Assembly: GCF_035083965.1 (NCBI RefSeq)
Contig: NC_089729.1
Span: 1,622,001-1,686,000 of the forward strand
Origin: Branchiostoma lanceolatum
Lineage: Eukaryota > Chordata > Leptocardii > Amphioxiformes > Branchiostomatidae
Direction: 5' to 3'
Length of the DNA stretch: 64,000 nucleotides
In this document: piece after piece, positions 46,928 to 59,319 of the stretch
Numbering within the stretch: position 1 is the stretch's first letter
Layout of the letters: each line of letters starts with the position of its first letter
The notes under the pieces: model-generated
What the model was told of the DNA's origin: nothing
Database searches by the model: none
The model's input: the letters and a program-made list of their open reading frames with translations, nothing else
Translations under genes and position numbers: made by a program

Positions 46928-49089
46928 GTAGACAATTCTTTATCAACTCAACAAAAACTAATACAATTAATGAAAGACTTTGAAGCACATTCATCTGTGT
47001 ATCACACGACTATAGATAGTAACTGGTAGTATTTTACCTTCGACGGGAAATGATCATAGTTTGGGAACAGACAAGAATCAAGTTTCGCTAGCAAGGAAGG
47101 CCATGTTTACTTAAACAGCTACCGGCTTCAAAATAGCATGAAGCACAACACCGCGTCTGGCGAGATAATGAATGCAGGCGGTCCTCATTGGTGAAGTGGG
47201 GAACAGTGCGGTTGATTCAAATTAACTGGAAGGTAGATTGCAGCCTCCCGTGAGGCTATTGGATTATCGGCAATATCGTATTATTGACGGCTTGCTTTCG
47301 ATCAGTCTTTAGCATATCGACGTATGAAGTATCCCTCATCACGTTTTGATCAATGTCATGGCCTGCAATCAACACGGTGACTTATGAAAGCATTTTTCTG
47401 TATATTGCAACACCGTTTACCGTCATAATGTAAATACAAACTAATTGATAACAGGCCCTTGGACCAATCCCTACCCCGGCCGACGCACCACGCTGTGTTT
47501 CTAAACATCCCACCAGGGCTTCAGGGCATGTGAACCGGAACAGCATATCTGGTCAGTGTATCATATATCGCAGGCTGCCAGAGTCCCCCTCCAGGCTTGA
47601 AGCGGGGATGTTTTACTCTCCAAGCAGAGGATGGGTTCCGGCAGGTTTTTGACGTGTTTTTAGGCGTTTTTGTCAGGATTTCTACTTTTTATTTCTTTCT
47701 TCTGTCTAGCCAACCCAGGTCAGTGCCGGCAGGTTGGGTTGGGTAGACAAAAAAAGGTCTGTAGGGATATTTGTCTTCCAGCTACAGTGAAGTCAGTGAA
47801 CAAAGAAAGTTATGCGATAGCGGAGACAAGTGCAACTGTTGTCTTTTTCTAAATGACCTCGCCGAAGTAGCCCGTTACCTTTTGTCAGTACCAAATGAAC
47901 CATTACACATACATTGTATACTGACGTTATTACTGGGATGAAGATGGAACAAAAGTAATTCTTAATTTACACGAGCTTATATGGTAAGTGGTTCTTTATA
48001 TATCCAGCCATTCTTGTAGTTTTGCCACCGTTTCTAACGTCGCATTGTATCTCTGGTGAAATGTTGATTTCAATCATCATTTTTGCATGGTGATAGTATT
48101 GGACCATCATCTTTCTGCTCAACACCTCTTCTTGCCGTGGAAACAGGCCAAAAATATTTTGAAAATTGCCAAAGTTTAGGACATGATGACTGTAGAGTAG
48201 AGTAGAGTAGAGTAGAATGCTTATCAAATGTACCGAAAAATGAAAGAGGATGTCAGGCTAATGTCTTGACATGACAATGTTTCCGATGTATCCATTTAGA
48301 GTAAGATGTTAGCTCTTTGGCAGGCTCAAAAAATACTTAACTTCGGATGTTTTGAAGTTTAGAAAAAACACCCTTGGCGTTGTGCCTTAGTACCATTTTA
48401 AGGGCTCTAAGTCTCAAAGTATGATTTTTCTGCTTGAAATAAATTTGTAATCCGAACGTTTGAGTTGACTACATACAGGAAAGGTGAGAAAACAGAAAAT
48501 CCGACAAAACCACAGGAAAATACCTGAAAAACAAGCAAAGCCGGAGCAGCGCCGAACCTCTGCTTGGACCTCCCAGGCATGTTCCCGTGGCGCTAAATCC
48601 TAAATTAGGGATGGTTTGCGGAGTGGCCACGATTTTATCGTCTCTGCCTCCCTTCACACATCTCAGTAGACGATAAAACCGCGGCCAGTCATCGGGGTAT
48701 GCCTACAATACGACATAAACACCTCATGTGACATCTAAGATACAAAACAATGTCTATGAATTTTTAAAAAAAAACGCAAAAAGTGCGGCCGAAATAACAA
48801 GATTATTTGGCTTGTGATGCCTGTGATTGGCTGAGAGGAATCATTGCGTTATTGTATGATTTTCACATTTGCCTAGAAACAGCCTTCCGTACATTTAAAT
48901 ACTGTACTTACATATAGACGGTCTATGTATACCAAATACTGCACGGGGTTGATATTTGTCAGGAAAGCGTTTGAAGGGTTTCTGACCACATAAACATCGA
49001 CAGTTTTGAGCGTCAGGGGCAAAACATCAGCTAACTGTAATTGACTGCAGGTGGCTAGTCGTCCGAGCTACGGACCAACTTATTTCCAG

Positions 49090-49215
49090 TACTCTCCAAC
49101 AAGCAGAGGTTGGTGGGGAAGATTGTGCCACGTGGACATGCGGACGGCAAACGGGGCATGTGATAAGAAGGTCGCAATCTTCCCCATCAACCTCTGCTTG
49201 AAGAGTATATACAAC
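49090..49215. repeat. Central small palindrome of the giant inverted repeat
   Basis: AAGCAGAGGTTGGTGGGGAA then GATTG, mirrored by CAATCTTCCCCATCAACCTC then TGCTT, with a loop of about 55 bp containing CCACGTGG and GCATGTGAT. The start motif AAGCAGAGG also occurs at 47617, 48556 (inverted), 49665, 50097, 50252 (inverted) and, outside the palindrome, at 54767. Confidence 0.75.
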
Positions 49216-50096
49216 AGTGCCTGTCCTGAAAGGATTTGTTGATAGTAGCTCGTTTCCCAGCAGGGAGATATCGCTCAACCATGTCGAGCCGGGAAGTCGA
49301 GGACTGGCCGCCTGCAGTCAATTACAGTTTCCCTAGACTAGTGTGAAAAACATAAACGCAATGATTCCTCTCAGCCAGTCACAGGCATCACAAGCCAAAT
49401 AATCTTATAATTTCGGCGGCCCTTTTTTTCGTTTTTTTTTTTGGTTTCAATTGCATAGATTTTGTTTTTGTATCTTGTGTGTCACATACATTTCTTGCCC
49501 CATGTACACAATGTTAGACACGGGTGAGATGTTTATGTAGTATTGTAGGCACACCCCGATGAGTGGCCGCGGTTTTATCATCTGCTGTGAAGGAAGGCTG
49601 AGTCGTGGCCACCCCGCAACCCATCCCCCATTTAGGATTTAGCGCCACGGGAACATGCCTGGGCGGTCCAAGCAGAGGTTCGGCGCGGCTCTGGCTTTAG
49701 TTTGTAGCCTGTAGGGTTTTCTATTTTCTAACCTTTCCTTTATGTAGTCAACTCAAATTTTGGATTACACATTTATTTCAAACAGAAAAATCACACTTTG
49801 ATACTTAAAAGGAATGCAGGCACAACTCCAATGGTGTTTTTTGGAACTTCAAAACATTGTTAAGTATTTTTTGAGCCTGCCAAAGAACTGACATCTTACT
49901 CTAAATGAATACATCGGAAACAACATTTCATCAGTGATACATTGCGACGTTAGAAACGGTGGCAAAACTACAAGAATGGCTGGATATATAAAGAACCATA
50001 TAAGCTCGTGTAAATAAAGAATTACTTTTGCACTTGTCTCCGCTATCGCATAACTTTCTTTGTTCACTGTAGCTGGAAGACAAATATCCCTTCAGT

Positions 50097-50262
50097 CCAA
50101 GCAGAAGATGAGTTCCGGTAGGTTTTTGACGTGTTTTTAGGCGTTTTAATTTGTCCAGCCAACCCAACCTGAAAATCAAATCAAAATCAAAAAGTAGAAA
50201 TCCTGACAAAAACGCCTAAAAATACGTCAAAAACCTGCCGGAACCCATCCTCTGCTTGGAGA
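50097..50262. mobile_element. Small AAGCAGAGG-type MITE, 166 bp
   Basis: Nearly perfect inverted repeat: CCAAGCAGAAGATGAGTTCC, GGTAGGTTTTTGACGTGTTT, TTAGGCG at the left and the reverse complement at the right ending CCTCTGCTTGG. The left palindrome arm has only its left half (from 47615) joined to different sequence, so the arms differ by a rearrangement at this element. Confidence 0.65.
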
Positions 50263-50951
50263 GTAAAACATCCCCGCTTCAAGCCTGGAGGGGGACTCGG
50301 GCAGCCTGCGATATATGATACACTGACCAGATATGCTGTTCCGGTTCACATGCCCTGAAGCCCTGGTGGGATGTTTAGAAACACAGCGTGGTGCGTCGGC
50401 CGGGGTAGAGATTGGTCCAAGGGCCTGTTATCAATTAGTTTGTATTTACATTATGACGGTAAACGGTGTTGCAATATACAGAAAAATGCTTTCATAAGTC
50501 ACCGTGTTGATTGCAGGCCATGACATTGATCAAAACGTGATGAGGGATACTTCATACGTCGATATGCTAAAGACTGATCGAAAGCAAGCCGTCAATAATA
50601 CGATATTGCCGATAATCCAATAGCCTCACGGGAGGCTGCAATCTACCTTCCAGTTAATTTGAATCAACCGCACTGTTCCCCACTTCACCAATGAGGACCG
50701 CCTGCATTCATTATCTCGCCAGACGCGGTGTTGTGCTTCATGCTATTTTGAAGCCGGTAGCTGTTAAAGTAAACATGGCCTTCCTTGCTAGCGAAACTTG
50801 ATTCTTGTCTGTTCCCAAACTATGATCATTTCCCGTCGAAGGTAAAATACTACCAGTAACTATCTATAGTCGTGTGATACACAGATGAATGTGCTTCAAT
50901 GTCTTTCATTAATTGTATTAGTTTTTGTTGAGTTGATAAAGAATTGTCTAC

Positions 50952-51407
50952 CTACCTTCCCGTTTCTTTATCTGTTACATAATCTGATTTCATTGGGGTG
51001 ACGGCCAAGTATCTCCTCATGAAAGACAAATTAGACCGATTAACGTGGACGTGTGATTTCCCGCACCCCTGGAGTGTACGTGTGGCCGCGCCGGTCAGTT
51101 TTGCTTGGTGGCTCCCTTGTTCCATGAAAACAAACAAGATAATTAATTGGAAGGGCGTGAGACACATGAGCCAAGAAAGGTTTCTCCACCCACGTGCTTC
51201 CGTCGACTCAAGGGCCGAAGAGGACGGTAATTCTGCACACCGAGCTTTCATTACTACTAGAAAGTGGCATGCAGCATAGCAACTTTTACACGTCACAAGT
51301 AGCCAATTTAAGCTACAAGCCACCCTACATATCTGTAAAGAAACTACTGTTTGCCGTTGCACCATGGTACCATGCCTGCGAGTTTCTGTTAGTAGATATA
51401 AGAACAA
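50952..51407 (-). CDS. 151-codon ORF in palindrome arm (right copy), doubtful
   Basis: Reverse-complement twin of the ORF at 46472-46927, identical in protein. See that entry for the reasons for doubt. Confidence 0.2.
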   Translation of the reverse strand: MFLYLLTETRRHGTMVQRQTVVSLQICRVACSLNWLLVTCKSCYAACHFLVVMKARCAELPSSSALESTEARGWRNLSWLMCLTPFQLIILFVFMEQGSHQAKLTGAATRTLQGCGKSHVHVNRSNLSFMRRYLAVTPMKSDYVTDKETGR

Positions 51408-52981
51408 GTTGTGTTAGCGTTATTAACGTGCACTTTGCAGGTACTGTTAGTAAAGCAAGTGACAATCATACTAATGCGTAACGAAGTTCATAGCTCAATT
51501 TTATTTAAAACTCTTGTTGAACTCTTTTTAACATATTTTGCTAAGAAATTTCGATATTTTTTGTCCTGGCTACGAAAAATCTCGATTTTTTTTTTCAAGA
51601 TTGTTTCATATCAATCCGAAGAAACAAATCTAGGACTTGTAAATGTTTTTTTTAAAGTCCTCATTGAAGATTTCAATTTGTTTAAGAATGATCGCGACAT
51701 TTTTGTAAGGTACAAATTGTAAACAAAAATCTCCCAACCTCTGAGAGGCCAGGCATTTCATGTTCCACTAAACGCAAAGAAATCAAAACCAAAAGCCCTT
51801 GCGCCAAAAAAATGGGGTCCTTTTAAGCACCATAGGGTCTTTTTGTCTGGACGCTATCTTTTACCCGGTGCCAAGTTGCAACCCGTGGGCCCTAGCTACA
51901 GCAGCGTTTAGATGTTGCAGTTTTTCCCCAGCATGATGAACCTCAGACGTCATTGAACTTCAATTGTTGAAAACTGTGCCGGGTACCCACACAACGCTGA
52001 TGATAATCCGCGTGCTGAACACGTCAGATTGCCGTTTTGAAACTATAGCGTGTGGCATGAAGCGTAGGTCTGCATTTGGTTGGTGTTTCATTTGTCACGT
52101 TATTCTTTCATCTCATATTCAATTGGATCATTGACCTACTATGATAATGATAACTTTTATTCCCTAGTCATGCCCCATCGGGCTTAGTGCAGACATTCAG
52201 ATACAAGACATGTGGTAAAGTACATATAATGACACTGACAGGACTTCTAATACTAATCTAAAACAATGGTTCTAAAACTACACTAATTCATAGGTTCGGC
52301 TTCTTCTCGTGTCTTTGTGATGTTAGAAATATAGGTTGAGATGGATTTGTTTAATATTGTATGGTCCAAATGCATAAGTCAATACTAGACTTAGATTGAA
52401 AGTGTGGAAACGTTCCCATAATATAATATAATCAAACAGAACATTTCTATCGTTGCAATATAAACTACAATGAATTGGACTTCATCTTCTACCAGACTAC
52501 CTTATCTAAGTTACAAAATTGGCAAATTCTTTGCTCCAGAGGTGTGCGGTTGTGCCTTCCTGATTCGATAAGGAGTTTGTGACAGCTACTGAATTGTAAA
52601 TAAATGTGACTTACCTTTGCTGTTAAGTCTTGATGATAGTTTTTCGGTCTACGTTTCTTACACTTATACAACTGTTGTTTGCCGGTGTACCCAGAATTTC
52701 TGTTAGTAGCTATGGTGGTTGTGTCAGTGTAAATAACAGAGGCATTACAGTTGCTGCTTTTAGATGTTGCAATTTTCCCCCCAGTGGGTTGACCTGTGTG
52801 ACGTTATATTCTCACTTCGCTGTGCTTGCGTGACTCCTCAACACAACTTACCGTGCTTGTGATAATCCTTGTGTTGGTGTGAAGCATAGGTCGTATTTCT
52901 TTCGCATCTTCAACTTGTATTTGTGTCTTTATTGTCATCAATCAGTCACTTCTTAATCACATAGAAGCGTCACATGTACTG

Positions 52982-53173
52982 TTAGCAAGGCAATTGCCAA
53001 TATGATGATGATGATCCACTGTATTCTGCAGCTAATTGTAGAAACAAACTCTGGCTGGCTTCTTTCTTCATTTCTTTCCACTGTGTCTTTTTTTCTGCCA
53101 GCTGCCGCAGCTCTCTGAGTTTCTTTGCAGTTTTCAGGTTTCCCATTCCTTTGTTTCTGAGGTCTGTTTTCAT
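52982..53173 (-). CDS. Basic helical ORF in palindrome arm (right copy)
   Basis: Twin of 44706-44897, identical in protein. No family recognised. Confidence 0.25.
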   Translation of the reverse strand: MKTDLRNKGMGNLKTAKKLRELRQLAEKKTQWKEMKKEASQSLFLQLAAEYSGSSSSYWQLPC

Positions 53174-54499
53174 GACACTTAGTAGGTTTGTGCAATGTCT
53201 TCCTTTCCTAGCCTTGTATTTACATATTAACAGGTAAGGAAGTCCATAGCTACGTCGATGAGGTTAAACATCCAGGCAGTAAGATACGATTTTGTAAACA
53301 GACGCTTCAGACAATATCCGCGCTGCTATCGTCAGTGGTTGAACCAGAATTTGCAGTTTACCAGCTACTTATTCAAAACTCTGAATTCATATGTTAATGA
53401 GGTGAAGACAATTCTGAGATGATTCAATTGAAGACAAGTTCACCAGCTACTTATCCAAAACTCTGAATTCATATGTTAATAAACTGAAGACAACTCTGAG
53501 CTGGTTTAATTGAAGACAAAGTCATGACAAGTCTGTAAATTAATAAGTCAATTGTTGTTCGAGTCCATAGCTCATTTGGAACTCTACTGGTCGAAGTGTC
53601 GAACCCCTGTTAGTCAAAACTTTACCCCCAAATGATTTTTTCCATATCAGCTTTCGAAAATCTCGAGATTTTTGTATTACCTTGAAGATAAATATCGAGA
53701 TTTTTGTTTCACTAAAAAAAAAATATCGAGATTATCTTGGAAAATCTCGATATTTTTCAAGAAAATCTCGATATTTTCCCAAAAAATTTCGAGATTTTTT
53801 GGAAAAAATTTGAAATAAAAAAAAATCTCGAAATTAATTTCGAGATTTTTTCATTTTCAATGAAGCATGAAAAGTCTCACTGGGGGGTATTATGATCCAT
53901 CATGTAACAGAGAACCTTTCCACAAAATATCTGACCCATAGGTATAAAATGTGAGAGTCTAGAAGCACTAGTCCAAACCCAAATGCTCAGTCCAAATTTA
54001 ATCTGCTCACTGTTAGTACTGCTATTTTTGTCTGCGGGGTGGGAAGGGTAGCAAGGTAATGGGTGAATGGGTGTAAAGGGGGTGAAAACTACCGCTCTCA
54101 TTGATAAATTGTTAACCTTTCATTGTCATCATGAAATTTCTGTGGAGAATCGTTATGCCATTATTGCACATATGAACATTTCTGTTTGGACTAAGTCTTG
54201 ATCTTTCCTTCTACAAAGTAACTGATAATGATGATGACTACAGGCCTGGGAAAGGCAGACAGCCTACTATGCATATGGCTGCAGGAGTTGCCCCCTTCAA
54301 TCATGGGATGGACCAGTGATCCAACAGAGTGGTGAGGACAAACAACAAACCAGCTGGCCAGACTGGCGGAGGATAGCCTGAATTCAATCAAGCCTCTTGT
54401 GACCGCTCGCCGCCCTGTAACCACCTTGCGGGGAGGGGAGAGAAACCCCCGGACAGCTGGAGTTTGCGTTATACAGACTACTAGTAGGCGGAGGACACC

Positions 54500-54660
54500 C
54501 CTCACAAACCCCCTCCACCACCCACCCAAATCCCTCCCCCTCACAAACCCCCTCCCCCTCACAAACCCCCTCCCTCTCACAACCCCCCTCCCTCTCACAA
54601 ACCCCCTCCCTCTCACAAACCCCCTCCCCTCACAAATCCCATCCCTTTCCACAAACCCAT
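54500..54660. repeat. 18-bp CT-rich minisatellite
   Basis: About eight tandem units of CCCTCCCTCTCACAAACC and variants. It opens artificial reading frames on both strands (GFVRGR repeats on the minus strand), which are not genes. Confidence 0.85.
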
Positions 54661-56400
54661 ACTTATGCCTCCAACACAGCTAGGACTAATCAAAGCATTG
54701 GGTTTTACTAATTAAACCAATAATTTATTTTCAATGCCTTTTAATTATCATGATAGAAGTGACTAACAAGCAGAGGGGAGACTTAATGCCACTTAGTGGC
54801 CAAGGGTGCTAGTAAGCGACTCAGTCGCGTAGTACAACTCGGGAGCTGTACTCACACACAACCGGTGGAGTCCAAGATAGAGATCGACTGGAGAACATGT
54901 GATCCAAACTATGATGTCACCCAGAACCAACTCTATGGCGTAAATCAAAACACCTTCAATCTCTATATGACAATCTTTATAAGACAAGCTAGAAGTACAT
55001 CCTTTATTACATGACTTGCCTTGAAAAAAGTCATAACACTCCAAAATCAAACAAATCTGAAAGTTGATGTAGAATAAAGTTAATGTTGATTGCCTTAGAC
55101 TATACATTTCAAAGTATTAATGACTGTAGCAGTAAATCTTTTACAAGTTTTAGCCTATTTCTTTTGATGTGCTGGACAACATTAAGATTTACAAAGACTA
55201 ACATGTATCAACTAAGCATATTAGCAAATTTAACATAATAAAACATGCGATGATATTTTTGATGATATTTTTACTGGCATATCTATTAGTAGACTGTGTT
55301 TAACTCAACACCATACTTTCCATGCATACTGTATCAACTAGTTCTTTTGAACAACCTGTCACACCTAGACGTTACAAAGTCCAAGTAACACTAGTACTAG
55401 TCACTTTAAATGTGGAAAGTCACTTTCCAAATTGTGGCTAAATTGCAAAATTTCTAGAATTTTCATTTCTTAAAGAACAGCAAAGTGTTATTATTAATAG
55501 CTTATTGCAAAGGGCATTTTCTCCTCTACAACATGGCATTTTTATTTTGGTCATATCACATACGGATGTCGAGATATCTGACTTTAAAAGTTGCCGAGCC
55601 TACTAGTCTGAGTGGAACAGACTGGTAGTCCATTGCTTTTGACCATAGTCCAACTAAGTCAGACTGGTAGTCTGAAGGATGTTGGCCTACTAGTACTAGT
55701 CTGATAGGGGGCACTACTGTGGAACAAGTCCATGCTAGACTGTAGAAATCCCTTGAATTAATGACAGAGCCATTTTCAGACAATATATATTTCTGGCACT
55801 TAGTGCTGTTAACATTCAGTAAATTAGGTCTATAAGAACTTCAAGGTAGCCCTATCCAGCACTTAGGCAGCCTTTTCTGGTTTTGAACATGTAGAATCTG
55901 ATACTCCCCGGCAAAGAAAAACACCTGGCTATGTTAGTAATTGTTACAAAATTGACCAATTGCAAACTCTTCCCCGGTAAAATACAAGAGAACTACGGTT
56001 TTAAAACTCCTAACTTGTTTCCCCACACGAAGACTTATCAAGTTTGACACTCCTTCAGTAATTATGACTCCATGTTTTTGTTCTCGTGTGAAGGCCAAAC
56101 AAAGGGGACTGCAGTCATGCATAATGATTCAGTTTGCTAAACACCTGTCAGTGAGTCGGAGTCACATTCTATCTTGACAATGAACCGTGACACACGACCT
56201 TCCCATGGTGCACTGCAGCTTCCTTCAGGATCAGGAAAATTCTCCACCATTGACAGTCTCTTAGAAACCTGAGAACGTGATGTAAGACCTTTGGTATTCA
56301 ACCCTGTGGCATGTGACTTTCCCAAGGTGCAGTTCACCTTCCGACACACCCAAAGAAGAGAGAAAATTCCCGGCATCCAAACGAGTGAATCTACTGATTT
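54660..56400. other. Intergenic, no feature seen
   Basis: AT-rich; a loose repeat of CTACTAGTCTGA / AGACTGGTAGTC units lies at about 55600-55705. No exon or TIR element was found. The stretch just before 56409 should hold the promoter of the next gene. Confidence 0.4.
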
Positions 56401-56408
56401 TTGTCACC

Positions 56409-59317
56409 ATGGAAGGTAAGAATGGCAGATCAGGTGTATCAGTATGTTACTAACATGAAAAAAATACAGTAAGTGGTGTCCTTGTCTGGGACAGGAATGT
56501 TTGCCAGGTGCTTGTTTCTATTAGTCTAGGCAGATTTCAGTGGTAGCCATCTTGACTTTAAGAGTTAAATTCTTTGTCAGTTACAAACTGACAAGATTGT
56601 TAACATAAAGTCAGATGACAAGTTATATCCTAAATGGTGACAGTTACAAATTGAGATTATTCTCAACTTCACAGATATCGAAAGGCAAAGTTTTTTTAAT
56701 GAAACAATAAAGAACCTGTTAAGGGAAGATGGATGGTGGAGTATCCGAGTTCATGATTTAATTATTGTCTTAAGTTTAAAAAATTTTTAATAATCATTCA
56801 CAACAATTCATATTCAATATTTCATAATTTATAGTGAGTGATAGTTAATAATTCATATTCCATATTTCATACATGATATTTCAAGGTTCTTGAATCCTAG
56901 TCCGTATCCCTCAAACGTGTCACAGTGTAGTGTAAGTCAGATTGCCAGGAATTCCACAGCTAGTTTCTGTAAATGTGTCTGCACACACTATGTGCACACC
57001 ATAACTCCTGAATATTGATAACTCCTGATATTGGGTAGCTTGTCTTTGCTGAGTTGTTGTCATCACGTTTTGTGGCAAAAAAATTAATAATCTTGGGAAC
57101 AGGGAGACAGTGAGCATGTTTTTGACAAAGGACAGTTAATAGTATAATATACAGTAAGACATATATTGTCTCATTATCATTTTGCTATCTACATGTAGAA
57201 ACTCCACCTAAAGAGCCAGCTGAACATCAAGGAGAGGAGAGCGTGACCATTGGAGTGAAGGATAAGGCCAAGGTGCAAGGAGACCTGAAAAATAAGGAGG
57301 CGGCCGCAACGGTCAAGGAAGAAGATGATGATGACAAGGAAGAGGACAAAACAACTGTTACAGATGACCTTACTCAGAGTTTCCAGCACCTGGAGGTGAC
57401 CAGCGGTAAGATGTAAAAAACAAGAAAGAAAATGTCTTGCAACACAACCATGCAGACATTTTCCCTGATTGACGTTTCATTTAACTCCTCAGCTAACAGG
57501 CTGACGACTTACCTGAAATGTCAGCAAGAAAAATGTAGTAGACTGTTAATGTGTTATATTTACAAGAATTCGCTAGGCCGAAAAATAGCGAATTACGAAC
57601 AAAAATACCGGGGAAATATGGGCAGAAAAACCTTAACTTTAGATTTTAGAGGGATTCCTGGTTAGCAAAGTATCCATTTTTGAAAAAAAAAATAAACGTA
57701 TACCGTCTAAAATAAGAAGGGTGGATTTTGAGGCGAAAACAAATAAACGTACCGGTATGTTTATTTGAGAGGTGAGAGTACAGCCTCCTCATATTACACT
57801 GTCTGGGAAACAATTGCAATAATCATTTTTAAATGTTATTCACGACAGATAGTGCTAAAATTGTCTTTGGAATCATGCACTATAGGGTCTAATTAGCAAA
57901 GCTTTATAAAAAAGTTTAAACTATTGTGTTCACTTATCTCAAATCTATAATGGTCAGCACTATCTGCAGAGAAAAATCTATAATCATGATATTTAATAAT
58001 GATGAATTGGAGTGGGGCTCAATGTTACTAATGGTCTATGGTCGTTGAGATACTGTAAGGGCAGAAATGGTCATGGCGGTTTTATGTTTGCGGTTTTCGC
58101 GGTGAACTCTTCAGCGCGAACTTAAAACCACCGCAAAATTTTTGGCCCATCTATATCTGTATACTGTGCTACTATTGTAAGTTTCAAACGCGAACTTAAA
58201 ACCACTACGAACACTCTATTTTCTCCCTACCCCGAAATAAAATCATGTGAACTTAAATGCATTGAATTTCACAGTATCATATTAGAGGTCACTCCACAAT
58301 CAAACTAGAACTTCCATAAACCGGAGGGAGATGCTGGCTAGTCAAATGAAGAAACTGTTAGAAAATACACTCTGCTTGTATTGCAGGTGACCTGGGACTC
58401 ATCTTCGAGAAGGCACTTCAAGAGGCATTTGACAACCAAGGACGGCCACAGAGCCACAGACTGCCAGATTGGCCACCAGCTGTAGAAGCCAGTCAGCAGC
58501 ACCTCATCCATGGAATGACCCAGCAGAATTTTCTTGATGATAAGCTGAAAGTGAATAGGTATGCCAAAGACAGGTTTAATCGCCGCTGCAAGGACGCCAT
58601 GGAGATATCTGGGAAGACCCCAGAAAAGGAGACAGGCAACAGGGGAGCAAAGCAGGCTAAACACCCACGCAGGGTAAGTGCTCAGGAAATGTTACTGATT
58701 GGTTATCAAAGAAAAATTAATCCAGCAATGAGATTGCACCCTGTGGCATACAAGGTACATGTACTATATGTACCCCGGTAGGTTGCTGGATTTGTGTAGA
58801 AGGGTGCAGCATATTTTGACACGGAAAAAGTTGTGCCTACATGTATAGCTATTAGAAATCAATTTCAATTGCATTTCTAGTGCAAAATTGGTGCAGGGTT
58901 TACAATCACAGAATACACATGGACAACAGATACATATTTGCTACACACTTGCATTTTGTGGAACCGTCACAAGGGTCTGGGTGGCTGCCATTTGGTGACC
59001 TCAATATGACCTCATTCCCAATCAAACTCACAGGTGTATACCCATTCACGCCTGGGTGGAGTGTGGAAAGTCGTATGAAGTGTCTTTCCCGATAATATAT
59101 TGGGCACAAGATCTGTGACATGACAGGATTTGCACCCAGGACTTGGTTCTGAGCCAAATGCTCTGCCTTTACTCCACACGACCATGCACACAATAAGGTT
59201 AACAGTTACTACATGACTTTGTATACCCTCTGTCCACAGGTGGCGGTTCCTGAAGCAGTTGAGGTCTACAACGAAATATTAAAGTACTACCTCAAGAATG
59301 GCAAAATGCCACAGTAA
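56409..59317 (+). CDS. Unrecognised 192-aa acidic/basic protein
   Basis: Four exons: 56409-56415 (ATGGAAG|GTAAGA), 57199-57405, 58387-58673 and 59240-59317. They total 579 nt, all phases matched, ending NGKMPQ-stop. The protein starts MEETPPKEPAEHQGEE, has a charged, probably disordered first third (VKEEDDDDKEEDKTTV), then a helical core (LGLIFEKALQEAFDNQ, LPDWPPAVEASQQHLIHG, FLDDKLKVNRYAKDRFNR) and a short helical end (EAVEVYNEILKYYLKN). No signal peptide or membrane segment. I do not know the family. A related gene follows at 61244. AATAAA at 59934 could be its poly(A) signal. Confidence 0.7.
57420..58386. other. Intron 2 of the 192-aa protein gene
   Basis: No exon. About 58075-58255 contains two GCGAACTTAAAACCAC units about 65 bp apart; otherwise featureless. 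Confidence 0.35.
58880..59190 (-). mobile_element. SINE-like remnant with tRNA-like boxes
   Basis: Minus strand has AGAGCATTTGGCTCAGAA (A-box-like region) and GGGTGCAAATCCTGTCATG (degenerate B box), followed by GATCTTGTGCCCAATATAT. The B-box end and tail are shared with about 18240-18280 (CACAAGATCGGTGACATGAC). Lies in the last intron of the 192-aa protein gene. Confidence 0.45.
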
Positions 59318-59319
59318 AT

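Larger units (their letters stand above)
43886..54014. mobile_element. 10.1-kb palindrome (giant inverted repeat)
   Basis: Left terminus AACAGTGAGCAGATTAAATT at 43886 and its reverse complement ending at 54014; AGTA flanks both sides (43882-43885, 54015-54018), consistent with a 4-bp target duplication. From about 44684 to 47600 left and right positions always sum to 97,879, i.e. no net indel over 2.9 kb, with only rare mismatches. A single 21-bp difference lies in the AT palindromic array near 44.1/53.75 kb. Inward of about 47640 and 50240 the arms diverge with many indels but stay homologous to the centre near 49150. No transposase or polymerase was recognised. It could be a large foldback transposon or an inverted duplication kept alike by gene conversion. 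Confidence 0.9.

Noticed and set aside
43886-54014. Palindrome as a pure assembly or library hairpin artefact
   Set aside because: The diverged, indel-rich inner arms and a 21-bp arm difference argue for a real structure, though spanning reads would be needed to prove it.
54191-54652. 153-codon ORF with GFVRGR repeats
   Set aside because: Produced by the 18-bp CT-rich minisatellite; the repeat is nucleotide-driven.
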